Origin: Rhizobium sp. 32-5/1
Lineage (GTDB): Bacteria > Pseudomonadota > Alphaproteobacteria > Rhizobiales > Rhizobiaceae
NCBI RefSeq assembly: GCF_029537235.1
Contig: NZ_CP120638.1
Location: forward strand, 744,001-808,000
DNA length: 64,000 nt
Reading direction: 5' to 3'
The notes beneath the pieces are model-generated. The model was not told the origin of the DNA. It did not search any database and saw only the letters and a list, made by a program, of their open reading frames with translations. The position numbers and the translations under genes were made by a program. Shown piece after piece: positions 56,004 through 64,000 of this stretch; within the stretch, counting starts at the first letter, position 1, and each line of letters begins with the position of its first letter.

Positions 56004-56551
56004 TGCCTGTCCTTTACGGCTCAAGAGCGCAGCAGCATGGGTTTGTCGTAAAACGCCCCATCGCTGCGCTGATTAAAAATCGAAGTCGGCTCCAGCCGTC
56101 TGCAGACGGCATGCGCGGCTCCCATTTCCGGAATTAACCTGCCCGATACAATCAAAAGGGAGGAAATTCAAGTTTTTCCTGCGTTGCATCGAAAGATATC
56201 CGCAATCCGCTGTTTTACCCGCAACGGCGGCGAGCGGGAAGCTCAGGCTCGACGACACGGTTTCATTGCAATGCAACATACGGCGATGGATCGGGATCCG
56301 GTATAGGGTGCCAAAATAAAACACGCGAAAACGCTGAACAACGAGACGCAACGCGTTTCCGAAGCTTTTTGACCAAAGACTGCTAGAAATAGCTCTATCA
56401 ACAGATATTCTCTTGCACTAGAGCAGACAGTGGCTTGCGCAAAAGGTTATATGACGGATTATTAATGTAATTGAATTGCTCCTGTGCCTTAACCTCAAAA
56501 GGCACGGCCCGATTGAATTAGAGAACATTGAGATAAAAAAAGGATACGGCA
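56004..56551. other. 548-base intergenic region between rpoZ and the NYN gene
   Basis: Divergent regulatory region without a convincing gene. Bases 56130-56470 are clearly more AT-rich than the neighbourhood. A 7-bp hairpin (GTGCCTT/AAGGCAC, 56484-56505) lies near the NYN gene. A perfect or near-perfect longer RNA structure is not obvious. Confidence 0.6.
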
Positions 56552-57130
56552 ATGTTTGACCCTCGCGAAAAAATCGCGCTCTTCATTGACGGGGCCAATC
56601 TCTATGCCGCGTCCAAGAGCCTTGGTTTCGACATCGATTATCGCAAACTGCTGAAGGCGTTCCAGAAACGCGGCTACCTGCTGCGCGCCTACTATTATAC
56701 GGCACTGATCGAGGACCAGGAATACTCTTCCATCCGCCCGCTGATCGACTGGCTGGACTACAATGGCTACAAAGTCGTGACGAAGCCGGCCAAGGAATTT
56801 ACCGATTCGCTGGGGCGTCGGAAGATCAAGGGCAATATGGATATCGAACTGGCTATCGACGCAATGGAGCAGTCGGAGACCGTCGATCACCTAGTGATAT
56901 TCTCCGGGGACGGCGATTTTACGACGCTGGTCGAGGCGTTGCAACGCAAGGGCCGCAAAGTGTCGGTCGTGTCGACTATGGCGACGCAGCCACCGATGAT
57001 CGCCGACGACCTGCGCCGCCAGGCGGATCACTTTATCGATCTGGTCAGCTTGAAGGCCGAAGTCGGGCGCGATCCGTCCGAGCGTGCGCCGCGTGTAACA
57101 GAACCGGTCACCGGTGACGGCGACGTTTGA
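56552..57130 (+). CDS. NYN/LabA-like domain protein
   Basis: A 192-residue protein of the PIN-like NYN domain group. Signature parts are IALFIDGANLYAASKSLGF, with Asp and Asn residues of the metal site, GNMDIELAIDAMEQSE and VIFSGDGDFTTLVEALQRKG. Such proteins are predicted RNA endonucleases, linked to RNA turnover; the LabA subgroup includes cyanobacterial circadian proteins. The C-terminal 20 residues are a polar tail. ATG 56552 is preceded by AAAAAAAGGATACGGC. A two-way terminator separates it from smpB. The neighbourhood (smpB, rnc, era nearby) suits an RNA role, though that is inference. Confidence 0.9.
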   Translation: MFDPREKIALFIDGANLYAASKSLGFDIDYRKLLKAFQKRGYLLRAYYYTALIEDQEYSSIRPLIDWLDYNGYKVVTKPAKEFTDSLGRRKIKGNMDIELAIDAMEQSETVDHLVIFSGDGDFTTLVEALQRKGRKVSVVSTMATQPPMIADDLRRQADHFIDLVSLKAEVGRDPSERAPRVTEPVTGDGDV

Positions 57131-57164
57131 CGACGGCTGAGAGCCTCTCAACACGCAACCCGAC

Positions 57165-57206
57165 AAAAAAGGCGCAGGCTACGTTGCCGGACGCCTTTTG
57201 CTTTTA
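57165..57206. terminator. Bidirectional terminator between the NYN gene and smpB
   Basis: Stem AAAAGGCG/CGCCTTTT (57167-57174 with 57192-57199) with A and T runs at both ends. It serves both convergent genes. Confidence 0.85.
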
Positions 57207-57223
57207 CCGTCGTTCATGAAACC

Positions 57224-57703
57224 TCAATGATGATCCTTCATGATCCGGCTTTTCTGGCGATTCCAGTCGCGTTCCTTCTCGGATTCGCGCTTGTCATGCA
57301 GCTTCTTGCCCTTGCCGAGTGCCAGCTCCATCTTCGCCCTGCCCTGATCGTTGAAATAGATCTTCAGCGGAATGAGCGACATGCCTTCGCGGTTGACGGC
57401 ACCCTGCAGACGGTTCACCTCCCGCTTTGAAAGCAGAAGCTTGCGGCGGCGGCGCGGTTCGTGGTTGAAGCGGTTGGCCTGGAGATATTCCGGCAGATAG
57501 GAATTGATCAGCCAGATTTCGCCACCTTCGTCGGTCGCATAGGATTCCGCGATATTGGCCTTGCCTTCGCGCAACGATTTCACCTCGGTGCCAGTCAGGA
57601 CAAGACCGGCCTCGTAGGTGTCGAGGATCTCGTAGTTGAAGCGGGCCTTCCGGTTTTCCGCAACAATCTTCTTGACCACGCGCTGGCTGCCTTTGGGTGC
57701 CAT
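57224..57703 (-). CDS. smpB: SsrA-binding protein SmpB
   Basis: Binds tmRNA and brings it to stalled ribosomes. The 159-residue protein has the family core [19 protein letters not shown] in part, [18 protein letters not shown] in part, and [13 protein letters not shown], with a basic C-terminal tail ([19 protein letters not shown] in part) that enters the ribosomal A site. It starts with ATG 57703, overlapping the dapA stop by one base (TGATG). No tmRNA gene is found in this window. Confidence 0.97.
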   Translation of the reverse strand: MAPKGSQRVVKKIVAENRKARFNYEILDTYEAGLVLTGTEVKSLREGKANIAESYATDEGGEIWLINSYLPEYLQANRFNHEPRRRRKLLLSKREVNRLQGAVNREGMSLIPLKIYFNDQGRAKMELALGKGKKLHDKRESEKERDWNRQKSRIMKDHH

Positions 57704-58587
57704 CAGTTCATCAGCCCCGCATGGCGCAAAGCCGCATCGATCGCAGCCTCGGTTGCCGGCTCAAGGGTCGGCAGCAGCGGCGAGCGCACGGTGCGGCTCA
57801 TCTGCCGCAGCCTGTTCAGCGCATATTTCGCACCGCAAAGCCCCGGCTCCATAAAGATAGCCTTGTGCAGCGGCATCAGCTTATCCTGATAATCCAAGGC
57901 CTTGGCATAGTCGCCGGCAAGCGTCGCTTCCTGGAATTCAGCGCAGAGGCGCGGGGCGACATTGGCCGTCACCGAGATACAGCCGACGCCGCCATGGGCG
58001 TTGAACCCCAGCGCCGTCGCATCTTCACCGGACAGCTGGACGAACTGCGGACCGCAGGCGATGCGCTGCTCGGAGACGCGCTCGATCTTGCCGGTTGCAT
58101 CCTTGACGCCGAGGATCGACGGAAACGCCTTATGCAGCGCGGCCATGGTTTCGACGCTCATATCGACCACGGACCGGCCGGGAATATTATAGATCACGAT
58201 CGGCAGCTTCACGCTTTCGGCGATCGCCGCATAATGCGCGAACAGGCCCTTCTGCGTCGGCTTATTGTAGTATGGGGTGACCACGAGGATCGCGTCGGCG
58301 CCAGCCGTTTCAGCATGCTGCGCCAGTTCGATTGCCTCGCGCGTATTGTTGGAGCCGGCACCTGCTATGACAGGAACGCGCCCGGCAGCCGTCTCGATGC
58401 AGAGTTCCACGACCCGTTTGTGTTCGACATGCGACAGCGTCGGCGATTCACCCGTGGTGCCGACCGGCACGAGGCCGTGGCTTCCTTCGGCGATCTGCCA
58501 CTCGACATGCGAAACGAAAGCAGCCTCGTCCACGGCGCCAGTCGCGGTGAACGGGGTAACGAGGGCGGGAATGGACCCCTTGAACAT
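57703..58587 (-). CDS. dapA: 4-hydroxy-tetrahydrodipicolinate synthase
   Basis: First enzyme of lysine and diaminopimelate synthesis: pyruvate plus aspartate semialdehyde. The 294-residue TIM barrel has the signature [12 protein letters not shown] (Thr/Tyr pair), YYNKPTQKG, Tyr133 in VIYNIPGRS and Schiff-base Lys162 (LGVKDATG). ATG 58587 has AGGAG 6 bases upstream. It is followed by smpB with a 1-base overlap. Upstream, the 302-base divergent region to the transglycosylase holds its promoter. Confidence 0.97.
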   Translation of the reverse strand: MFKGSIPALVTPFTATGAVDEAAFVSHVEWQIAEGSHGLVPVGTTGESPTLSHVEHKRVVELCIETAAGRVPVIAGAGSNNTREAIELAQHAETAGADAILVVTPYYNKPTQKGLFAHYAAIAESVKLPIVIYNIPGRSVVDMSVETMAALHKAFPSILGVKDATGKIERVSEQRIACGPQFVQLSGEDATALGFNAHGGVGCISVTANVAPRLCAEFQEATLAGDYAKALDYQDKLMPLHKAIFMEPGLCGAKYALNRLRQMSRTVRSPLLPTLEPATEAAIDAALRHAGLMN

Positions 58588-58889
58588 GCACGACTCCTGA
58601 TAGCCCGCGGGAAGCTTGAACCAACCCACGCTTTGGCCGCATTGTATGGTTAGAAAACTGGCGCACCATAATCGCGTGATGTGCTGGCGGCAAGCACTCT
58701 ATCGTGGCATGTGATGACGCCCTCCTCACAAAAGCGCGTTTCCTGCCTATATGGAGAGCAATCATGGCGGAAGCCGGAGCATCGGGCGCAAGCACAAGGC
58801 GTTTGATATAAGTTTATCAAATCCGGTAACCTTTCGTTAGGAAATCCGGCAGCAAATGAAAATGGATCAGGGGCTCACATAGGGTTTTC
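58588..58889. promoter_or_regulatory. 302-base divergent regulatory region (dapA / lytic transglycosylase)
   Basis: No gene visible. It contains an inverted repeat TTTGATA-N6-TATCAAA at 58802-58821, about 70 bases before the transglycosylase start, a possible regulator site. AT-rich DNA around 58800-58860 is a likely promoter for the plus-strand gene. Confidence 0.5.
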
Positions 58890-60983
58890 ATGCGGCGAAA
58901 AACGTCTCTCCGTGTCGGTGCGATGCTTGGGCTGGCAGCCCTGACCCTGTCGGGGCTCACGGCCTGGGCATGGGAACCGGCCATTCCCCTGCCGAAATCC
59001 AATCCGCATGTGGCAAGCCCGCAAAATATTGCAAAATCGAGCCGCATTGCATCTGCCGAAGTGACTGGCTCTATCCCGTCGGCGGCGGCGTCTCTTGCCG
59101 AGCAGACAACGGCCAATCTGAAATCCGGACTGGATGCCCTGTCCAACAAGCAGGCGCCGCTTGCCTTGAAAATCCGCGACGGCATGGCAGCGGGCACGCT
59201 TGACCGGCATATCCTCACCTGGGCGATTGCCGCTTCCGGGCAAAAGGGCATTCCGTCGCAGGAAATCGCCAAAGCGCAGAGAGAACTCAAAGGCTGGCCG
59301 GGCCTTGACGCCCTGCGCGGCCATTCCGAAAGGGCACTGGCGCGAGAAAATCCGCCGGCCTCGGCGGTTTTATCCGCTTTTGGAACGACAAGCCCGGAAA
59401 CAGCGGAAGGCACAATCGTGCTCGCCCGCGCGCTGCTGGCCACGGGAAAAAAGATCGATGCGGAAAAACTTCTCGGCGGTCTGTGGATAAAAGAGCGGCT
59501 GGACAAAGAGGCGGAAGACAAGATCCTGTCGCAATTTTCAACGCTCTTGTCGGTAGCCGATCACAAGCGGCGCATGGAGATGCTTCTCTATCGTGGACGC
59601 ACCGAGCAGGCGGCGCGTTTCAGTGACCTCGGTAAAGCGCAATCGCTTTATCGTGCTTGGATCGCCGTCGCCAAGGGGGCTAAAAACGCAGGCGCATTGA
59701 TTACTGCCGTGGATCCTTCCTGGCGCAATGACTCCGCCTATCTGTTCATCAGCATTGAGAACCTGCGCAAGAACAACAAATATGAAGAGGCTGCCAAACT
59801 TCTGGCTCACCTGCCCGAGGACAAAAACCGGCTCGTCGACACGGGGGAATGGTGGGTCGAGCAACGTATCATCAGCCGCAGCCTTGTGGATCGGGGCGAC
59901 TACCGAACGGCCTATAACATCGTTTCAAACCACGCCGCGACAGACCCGGCGGATATTGTCGATGCGGAATTTCACGCGGGCTGGTATGCGCTTCGCGGGC
60001 TGGAGGAACCGGCAACTGCCGCCAGCCATTTCCAGCGCATTCTCAAGGCGTCGAACAGGCCGATCTCCGTATCCAGGGCCTGGTATTGGCTTGGGCGTTC
60101 CGCCGAGGCCGGCGGGCCTGGAAAGTCTTCCGACTATTTCGCAAAGGCGGCAGCATTTTCCGGCACATTCTATGGACAGCTGGCAGCTGCGCGGTTGGGG
60201 CGGACGACACTTGATGTCACCTATCCCTCGCCGAACGCCGCGGATCGCGCAAATTTCGACAATCGGGAAGCCGTTCGCGCAATCGCCCGGCTGGAAGCGG
60301 CAGGCCATGGCTGGCGGGCCGACAATCTCTATCGCGCTCTGGCCGATGAGCTGACTAGCCCCGGAGAACTTGCCATCCTGGCGGCACGCGCTGAAAAGAC
60401 GCGCGGACACCAACTCTCGCTTCAGATCGGCAAACTTGCCTTCGGCCGCGGTATCGACGTGGCAGCGCTTGCCTTTCCCGTCGGCGTCATTCCCGCCAGT
60501 GCCAATATTGCAGGCGCCGGAAAGGCCCTCGCCTACGCCATTGCGCGGCAGGAGAGCGCCTTCAATCCGGCGGCAATCTCGCCGGCCAACGCGCGCGGGC
60601 TGCTTCAAATCCTGCCGGGAACGGCAAAGGGCGTCGCCGGGCGGCATGGCCTTGCCTATTCGCAGGACCGACTGACAACCGATACCGCCTATAACGCGAC
60701 GCTCGGCGCCCATTATCTGGGTGAGCAGATCGACACGTTCGGCGGCTCCTACATCCTGACCTTCATCGCCTACAACGCTGGTCCTCGTCGTGTTCCCGAT
60801 TGGATCGGCCGCTATGGCGATCCGCGCGGCAAATCGATCGACGAGGTTGTCGACTGGATCGAGCGGATTCCCTTCGTCGAGACCCGCAACTATGTCCAGC
60901 GGGTTATGGAAAACTACCAGGTCTACAAATCCCGCCTCGGCCAGAAGACCGATATCGTCCACGATTTGCGTCTCGGACGATAG
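58890..60983 (+). CDS. Soluble lytic murein transglycosylase
   Basis: A 697-residue periplasmic enzyme cleaving the glycan strand of peptidoglycan. It has a signal-like N-terminal helix (MLGLAALTLSGLTAWAW), a long helical superhelix domain (about 60-520) and a C-terminal SLT domain with catalytic Glu555 in ARQESAFNPAAIS, then ARGLLQILPGTAK and FIAYNAGPRRVPDW. Size and layout are those of Slt70-type enzymes. ATG 58890 follows a GGGG/GGAG-poor region, so translation start strength is unclear. It is monocistronic, with dapA divergent. Confidence 0.93.
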   Translation: MRRKTSLRVGAMLGLAALTLSGLTAWAWEPAIPLPKSNPHVASPQNIAKSSRIASAEVTGSIPSAAASLAEQTTANLKSGLDALSNKQAPLALKIRDGMAAGTLDRHILTWAIAASGQKGIPSQEIAKAQRELKGWPGLDALRGHSERALARENPPASAVLSAFGTTSPETAEGTIVLARALLATGKKIDAEKLLGGLWIKERLDKEAEDKILSQFSTLLSVADHKRRMEMLLYRGRTEQAARFSDLGKAQSLYRAWIAVAKGAKNAGALITAVDPSWRNDSAYLFISIENLRKNNKYEEAAKLLAHLPEDKNRLVDTGEWWVEQRIISRSLVDRGDYRTAYNIVSNHAATDPADIVDAEFHAGWYALRGLEEPATAASHFQRILKASNRPISVSRAWYWLGRSAEAGGPGKSSDYFAKAAAFSGTFYGQLAAARLGRTTLDVTYPSPNAADRANFDNREAVRAIARLEAAGHGWRADNLYRALADELTSPGELAILAARAEKTRGHQLSLQIGKLAFGRGIDVAALAFPVGVIPASANIAGAGKALAYAIARQESAFNPAAISPANARGLLQILPGTAKGVAGRHGLAYSQDRLTTDTAYNATLGAHYLGEQIDTFGGSYILTFIAYNAGPRRVPDWIGRYGDPRGKSIDEVVDWIERIPFVETRNYVQRVMENYQVYKSRLGQKTDIVHDLRLGR

Positions 60984-61075
60984 CAACAAGGTTTACCCAA
61001 TCGCTACCGGCTCTCAAAATGATCGCGCTTCGGTGTGCATTCGCTATGATCGGCAGATGAAACAAGGAGCGCGGC

Positions 61076-61977
61076 ATGCGAGAAGAAGAAACCGGATTTG
61101 CGGAGCGTTTTATCGAGAACGCCGATGGCCTGAAACTCTATTTGCGCGACTACGGCCAAGACCGTCCGGACATAGCCGACCGCCTGCCGGTTATCTGCCT
61201 GCCAGGACTGAGCCGCAACAGCCGCGACTTCCACCAGTTGGCGCTGAGGCTCTCCTTGGGGCAGGCGCACCAGCATCGCCCACGCCGGGTGATTTGCCTC
61301 GATTATCGCGGCCGCGGCCGGTCCGACTGGGACAATGACAAGAGCCGTTATCAACTGCCGGTCGAGGCAGCCGACGTGCTTGCCGTCTGCGCCGCACTTG
61401 ATGTCCCGCGCGCCATCTTCATCGGCACGTCGCGCGGCGGGCTCATTCTACATCTTCTGGCGGCGATGAAACCGGAGCTTTTGGCCGCCGTCATTCTCAA
61501 CGACATCGGACCTGTCATCGAAATATCGGGGCTGATGCATATCCGGGACTATCTGTCCCCCGCCCCGCCGCAGGCCTCCTGGCAGGCAGCGGCCGGACAA
61601 CTAAAGGCAGTGCACGGCATGGTATTTCCTGCACTTGCAGATCAAGACTGGATGGACATGGCCAGGGCCATCTATCGGGAAAAAACGGTCAGATCCTGCC
61701 CGATTTCGATCCCGCGCTGGTCGAGCCGTTGCAGGCGCTCGATGCAAACAAGACGCTGGCGGACCTCTGGACCCTGTTCGACGGATTGAAAGATATGCCG
61801 CTGATGGCGATCCGCGGCGAGCATTCCAATATCCTGTCCAGCAGGACATTTCACGAAATGCAACATCGTCACCCCGGGCTTCACGCTGTCACGGCGTCCG
61901 GACAGGGCCACGCGCCGATCCTGCATAGCGAGCCGCTTCGCGGCGAGATTTCCGACTTTATCGAGACGATCTCCTGA
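61076..61977 (+). CDS. Alpha/beta-hydrolase, frameshifted near 61679
   Basis: An alpha/beta-hydrolase of about 300 residues when repaired. Visible: PVICLPGLSRNSRDF (oxyanion loop), DYRGRGRSDWD, the nucleophile elbow IGTSRGGLILHLL (Ser), and the catalytic His in SGQGHAPILHS near the C-terminus. The frame breaks at 61679-61684: one more A gives AIYREKNGQILPDFDP and an open frame to TGA 61977. Substrate unknown. It is alone between the transglycosylase and the porin, which converges with it. Confidence 0.88.
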
Positions 61978-62072
61978 CGCGCCAATCGGGCTTCAGTCAA
62001 GCACCGCACAGCACGCACCCGGCTCCCCTCGCCCATCAGATGAAGGCCTTTTGCAATAGGGCCGTGAAACAG

Positions 62073-62101
62073 AAAAAGCCCGGCTCATAGAGCCGGGCTT
62101 T
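62073..62101 (-). terminator. Rho-independent terminator of the porin gene
   Basis: A perfect 11-bp stem AAAGCCCGGCT/AGCCGGGCTTT with a CATAG loop and a T run on the minus strand. It lies 27 bases past the porin stop. Confidence 0.93.
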
Positions 62102-62127
62102 CCATCACTGACAGATGTCAGATCAGA

Positions 62128-63096
62128 TTAGAAGTCGCGCTGCAGGCGGAGGAAGCCAGTCCATTCGCCATCCGCAACGTTATCAACGTCGAGGTAGTTA
62201 ACGGTAGCGAGCGTACGCAGGCCTTCAGTGATCTGGTAGCCGGCAGTTACGCCAACCTTCCAAGCATCGTTGCCGTCAACGAATGCGAAGTCGCCGAAGT
62301 ACTGAGCAGCTGGGGTGATGAAGAACTTGTCTGTTGCCTGAATCTTGTATTCAGCAGCAACCGACCATTCCGAAACGCTCCAGAAGAAGTTCGGATCATC
62401 AGCGTATACGGCGAGTACACCAAGTGCGCCCGGACCGATTGCAGCAACGAGACGACCCTTAACAGCGAAGGCTTCTGCGTCGAAGTCGTAGGAAGCAACG
62501 AGGTCAGCAGTTACGCCACCGATGCTGCCAGCAACGTAGCCGGAGACGCCGACGTCGTCATTGGTGTTGTTACCCGTTACTTCTTCAGCAGCGATACCTG
62601 CCTTGAAAGAGCCGCCGTCATAGGTGTAACGGATTGCGTTGGACAGGTTACCGGCCGAAACGTCTGTTTCGCCAGAGAGACCCATGTCGTCCCACCAGTT
62701 GTAGAAGTAACCGACATCGAAGCCAGCGATGTTGATCCAAGCGCCGTCGAGGAACGTGTCAGCATTGTCATCAGCCTGAAGGTTGATGTAGCCGGACAGC
62801 GTGCCGTACTCGGTGTCGTTCTTGGCAGCAAACGTCAGGTAACCACGTGTACGTGCATCCCAGTCAGCAGCCGGACCTGGAACTTCGTCGTAGTTGATCT
62901 GGGTACGGACATAACCACCGATCTTGAGGCAGGTTTCCGTGCCCGGGATGTAGAAGTAGCCAGTGCCGAAAGCGTCGCAAACGCGAACGTATTCCATTGG
63001 TTCCGGCTCAGCAGCTACGATTGCGTCAGCTGCGTGTGCGCCGGATACTGCTGCGAGAGCTGCAGCGGAGCCGAGAAGAAGGCTCTTAATGTTCAT
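62128..63096 (-). CDS. Outer membrane porin (Omp2b/RopA family)
   Basis: A 322-residue outer-membrane beta-barrel of the alphaproteobacterial porin family. The signal peptide is residues 1-22 (LLLGSAAALAAVSGAHA), then the mature start VAAEPEPMEYVRVCDAFGTG and FYIPGTETCLKIGGYVR, both with a Cys, the family's conserved loop disulfide. Alternating strands follow and the C-terminus is LRLQRDF with terminal Phe. ATG 63096 has GGAGG 6-8 bases upstream; the 43 upstream in-frame residues are not part of it. Codon use is that of a highly expressed gene. It has a strong terminator. Confidence 0.95.
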   Translation of the reverse strand: MNIKSLLLGSAAALAAVSGAHAADAIVAAEPEPMEYVRVCDAFGTGYFYIPGTETCLKIGGYVRTQINYDEVPGPAADWDARTRGYLTFAAKNDTEYGTLSGYINLQADDNADTFLDGAWINIAGFDVGYFYNWWDDMGLSGETDVSAGNLSNAIRYTYDGGSFKAGIAAEEVTGNNTNDDVGVSGYVAGSIGGVTADLVASYDFDAEAFAVKGRLVAAIGPGALGVLAVYADDPNFFWSVSEWSVAAEYKIQATDKFFITPAAQYFGDFAFVDGNDAWKVGVTAGYQITEGLRTLATVNYLDVDNVADGEWTGFLRLQRDF

Positions 63097-64000
63097 TTCT
63101 GACCTCCAGTCAAAAGTTTCAAACGGGTCTGGGTATTTTGCTGAAGGACAGCATTCCCTGCCCCATCCCCAACACTTAAGAAGTCGGACGATCAACCGCC
63201 CTTGCTTCTGGATTTGAAAATACAAGACCAGCCCCGTGGCGCAATCACCAACTTGCGAGTTGGTCCGGTTTCGGCAGCCCTTCCCTTACCCCTGTTGCTG
63301 AAACGACACAAAATCGCCTTGCAGACCTTCCAGTTCTTAACAATACCTTAAGAAAACCCTTTATTCCCGGCATCTTAGCGTGAAACCACAGTGCCACACC
63401 CCCGCCATAACAAGGCAGAAACGCGGCAATCCGGGCTTTGCGACTGAGATTCGCGGCTCCCAAAATGCACCGCAGCATTTGGGGAGCCGAGCAATTCCGT
63501 CGAGGGCGGCAGAATCGCTGCGATGATTCTTCGCCTGCTTCAGAATCAGCAACGAAGAATCATGTCGCCTGCTGTCACATCTGAAACGCATCGCTCCGGT
63601 CACTTGCGGAGCCTCATTCACGCGCGCGCTTCGCCGGCGCGAGCGTGGTTGTCGTTCGACAGGCCGGTTGCCTCATGCTCAGAAGCAAAAATACCGACAT
63701 CGTCACCGTATTTTCTGTCTTCAGGGTCCCAAGCACAACCCGTCGCCCCAACCTCGACCCTGTCCTTGTGCAATTCGGCAGAGTCATGAGTGTCGATCTG
63801 CTGGTAGACTGGAAGGGTTGCCGTGTTTCCGTCGTTCGGAAGGGACGACGCCATCAACCGATGCTCCGATGCGGGCCGATGTGTTGACCTCGGGCTTTTC
63901 CTAACGATCATCTGCCCGATGGCCGTTCGACGCTGACAATCGGTCGGAAACCAGAGCCGGACCGGTTGCATCGACTTTCTCCGCCCCATGGAATGTCGCC
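63097..64000. other. 904-base region without a supported gene; porin promoter and hairpin cluster
   Basis: No frame here has family features or a good ribosome-binding site; frames on both strands up to 123 codons long look like shadows. The first 250 bases should hold the porin promoter, with a palindrome ACCAACT-TGCG-AGTTGGT (63247-63264). Four hairpins lie in 63455-63650, described under findings. Confidence 0.6.
63455..63650. repeat. Cluster of four hairpins beyond the porin gene
   Basis: Hairpin 1: 63455-63488, 14-bp stem with one mismatch. Hairpin 2: 63523-63563, 11-bp perfect stem ATGATTCTTCG/CGAAGAATCAT. Hairpin 3: 63593-63613, GCTCCG/CGGAGC. Hairpin 4: 63621-63650, two 5-bp blocks around a mismatch. 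None has a T run typical of a terminator. Could be a structured RNA or a mosaic repeat. Confidence 0.45.

Noticed and set aside
63618-63989. 123-codon minus-strand frame at the window end
   Set aside because: No good ribosome-binding site, biased composition, overlapping frames on the other strand of similar length; no family features.

Overview
The window is a 64 kb chromosomal segment of an alphaproteobacterium, most likely of the family Rhizobiaceae (Rhizobium/Agrobacterium relatives). The basis is gene content and order (rplI-dnaB-alr-radA-cvpA-purF; pssA-psd; rpoZ-rel-acpS-lepB-rnc-era-recO; smpB-dapA), high GC, an Omp2b/RopA-type porin, a DUF1127-free but DUF3563-containing small-gene set, and intergenic palindromic elements of the kind found in rhizobia. 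It is mostly housekeeping DNA. I see no prophage, insertion sequence, CRISPR array, rRNA or tRNA gene.

Layout. 0-9.4 kb: end of rplI, dnaB, a TerC-family membrane protein, alr, a ParDE toxin-antitoxin pair, radA, cvpA, purF and a short-chain dehydrogenase, all on the plus strand. 9.4-24 kb, mainly minus strand: DUF1488 protein, a 32-residue membrane peptide, phospholipid genes psd-pssA, an Atm1-type ABC exporter, a LysM/Ig-like envelope protein, a LOG-family protein (plus strand), rarD, cimA, a prolyl aminopeptidase, two tandem GFA-family proteins coupled to a DUF559 protein, and cysS. 24-30.5 kb, plus strand except the SRAP gene: small conserved proteins, SRAP, Nudix, TIGR02301 and, in a coupled cluster, ygfZ, an HD hydrolase, a tyrosine phosphatase-like protein and a Nudix-type NAD regulator. 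30.5-35.1 kb: sodC and nadABC, with a strong palindrome in front of nadA that is the natural target of that regulator. 35-44 kb: MFS transporter, MOSC protein, HD protein, a DUF2339 giant membrane protein, a Tat-exported PhoX-like protein and a RelBE-type pair. 44-56 kb: PaaI thioesterase, recO, tex, a glutathionyl-hydroquinone reductase, era, rnc, lepB, acpS, DUF2062, DUF3563, rel and rpoZ. 56-64 kb: NYN-domain protein, smpB, dapA, lytic transglycosylase, alpha/beta hydrolase, porin and a gene-poor end with a cluster of hairpins.

A caution runs through the whole annotation. Eleven genes are interrupted by a total of fifteen frameshifts. Fourteen of them can be repaired by adding one base to a short homopolymer run (the fifteenth, in purF, by removing one base), and genes normally essential (era, rel) are among them. 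I therefore read these as probable sequencing or assembly errors and annotate each such gene over its full span, listing every site.

I did not find convincing evidence of an undescribed multi-gene system. The observations most worth following are the NAD regulator/operator pairing, two families of intergenic palindromic elements (one inserted twice inside the nad operon), four overlooked small proteins, a low-GC mosaic segment inside cysS, and a hairpin cluster beyond the porin gene.
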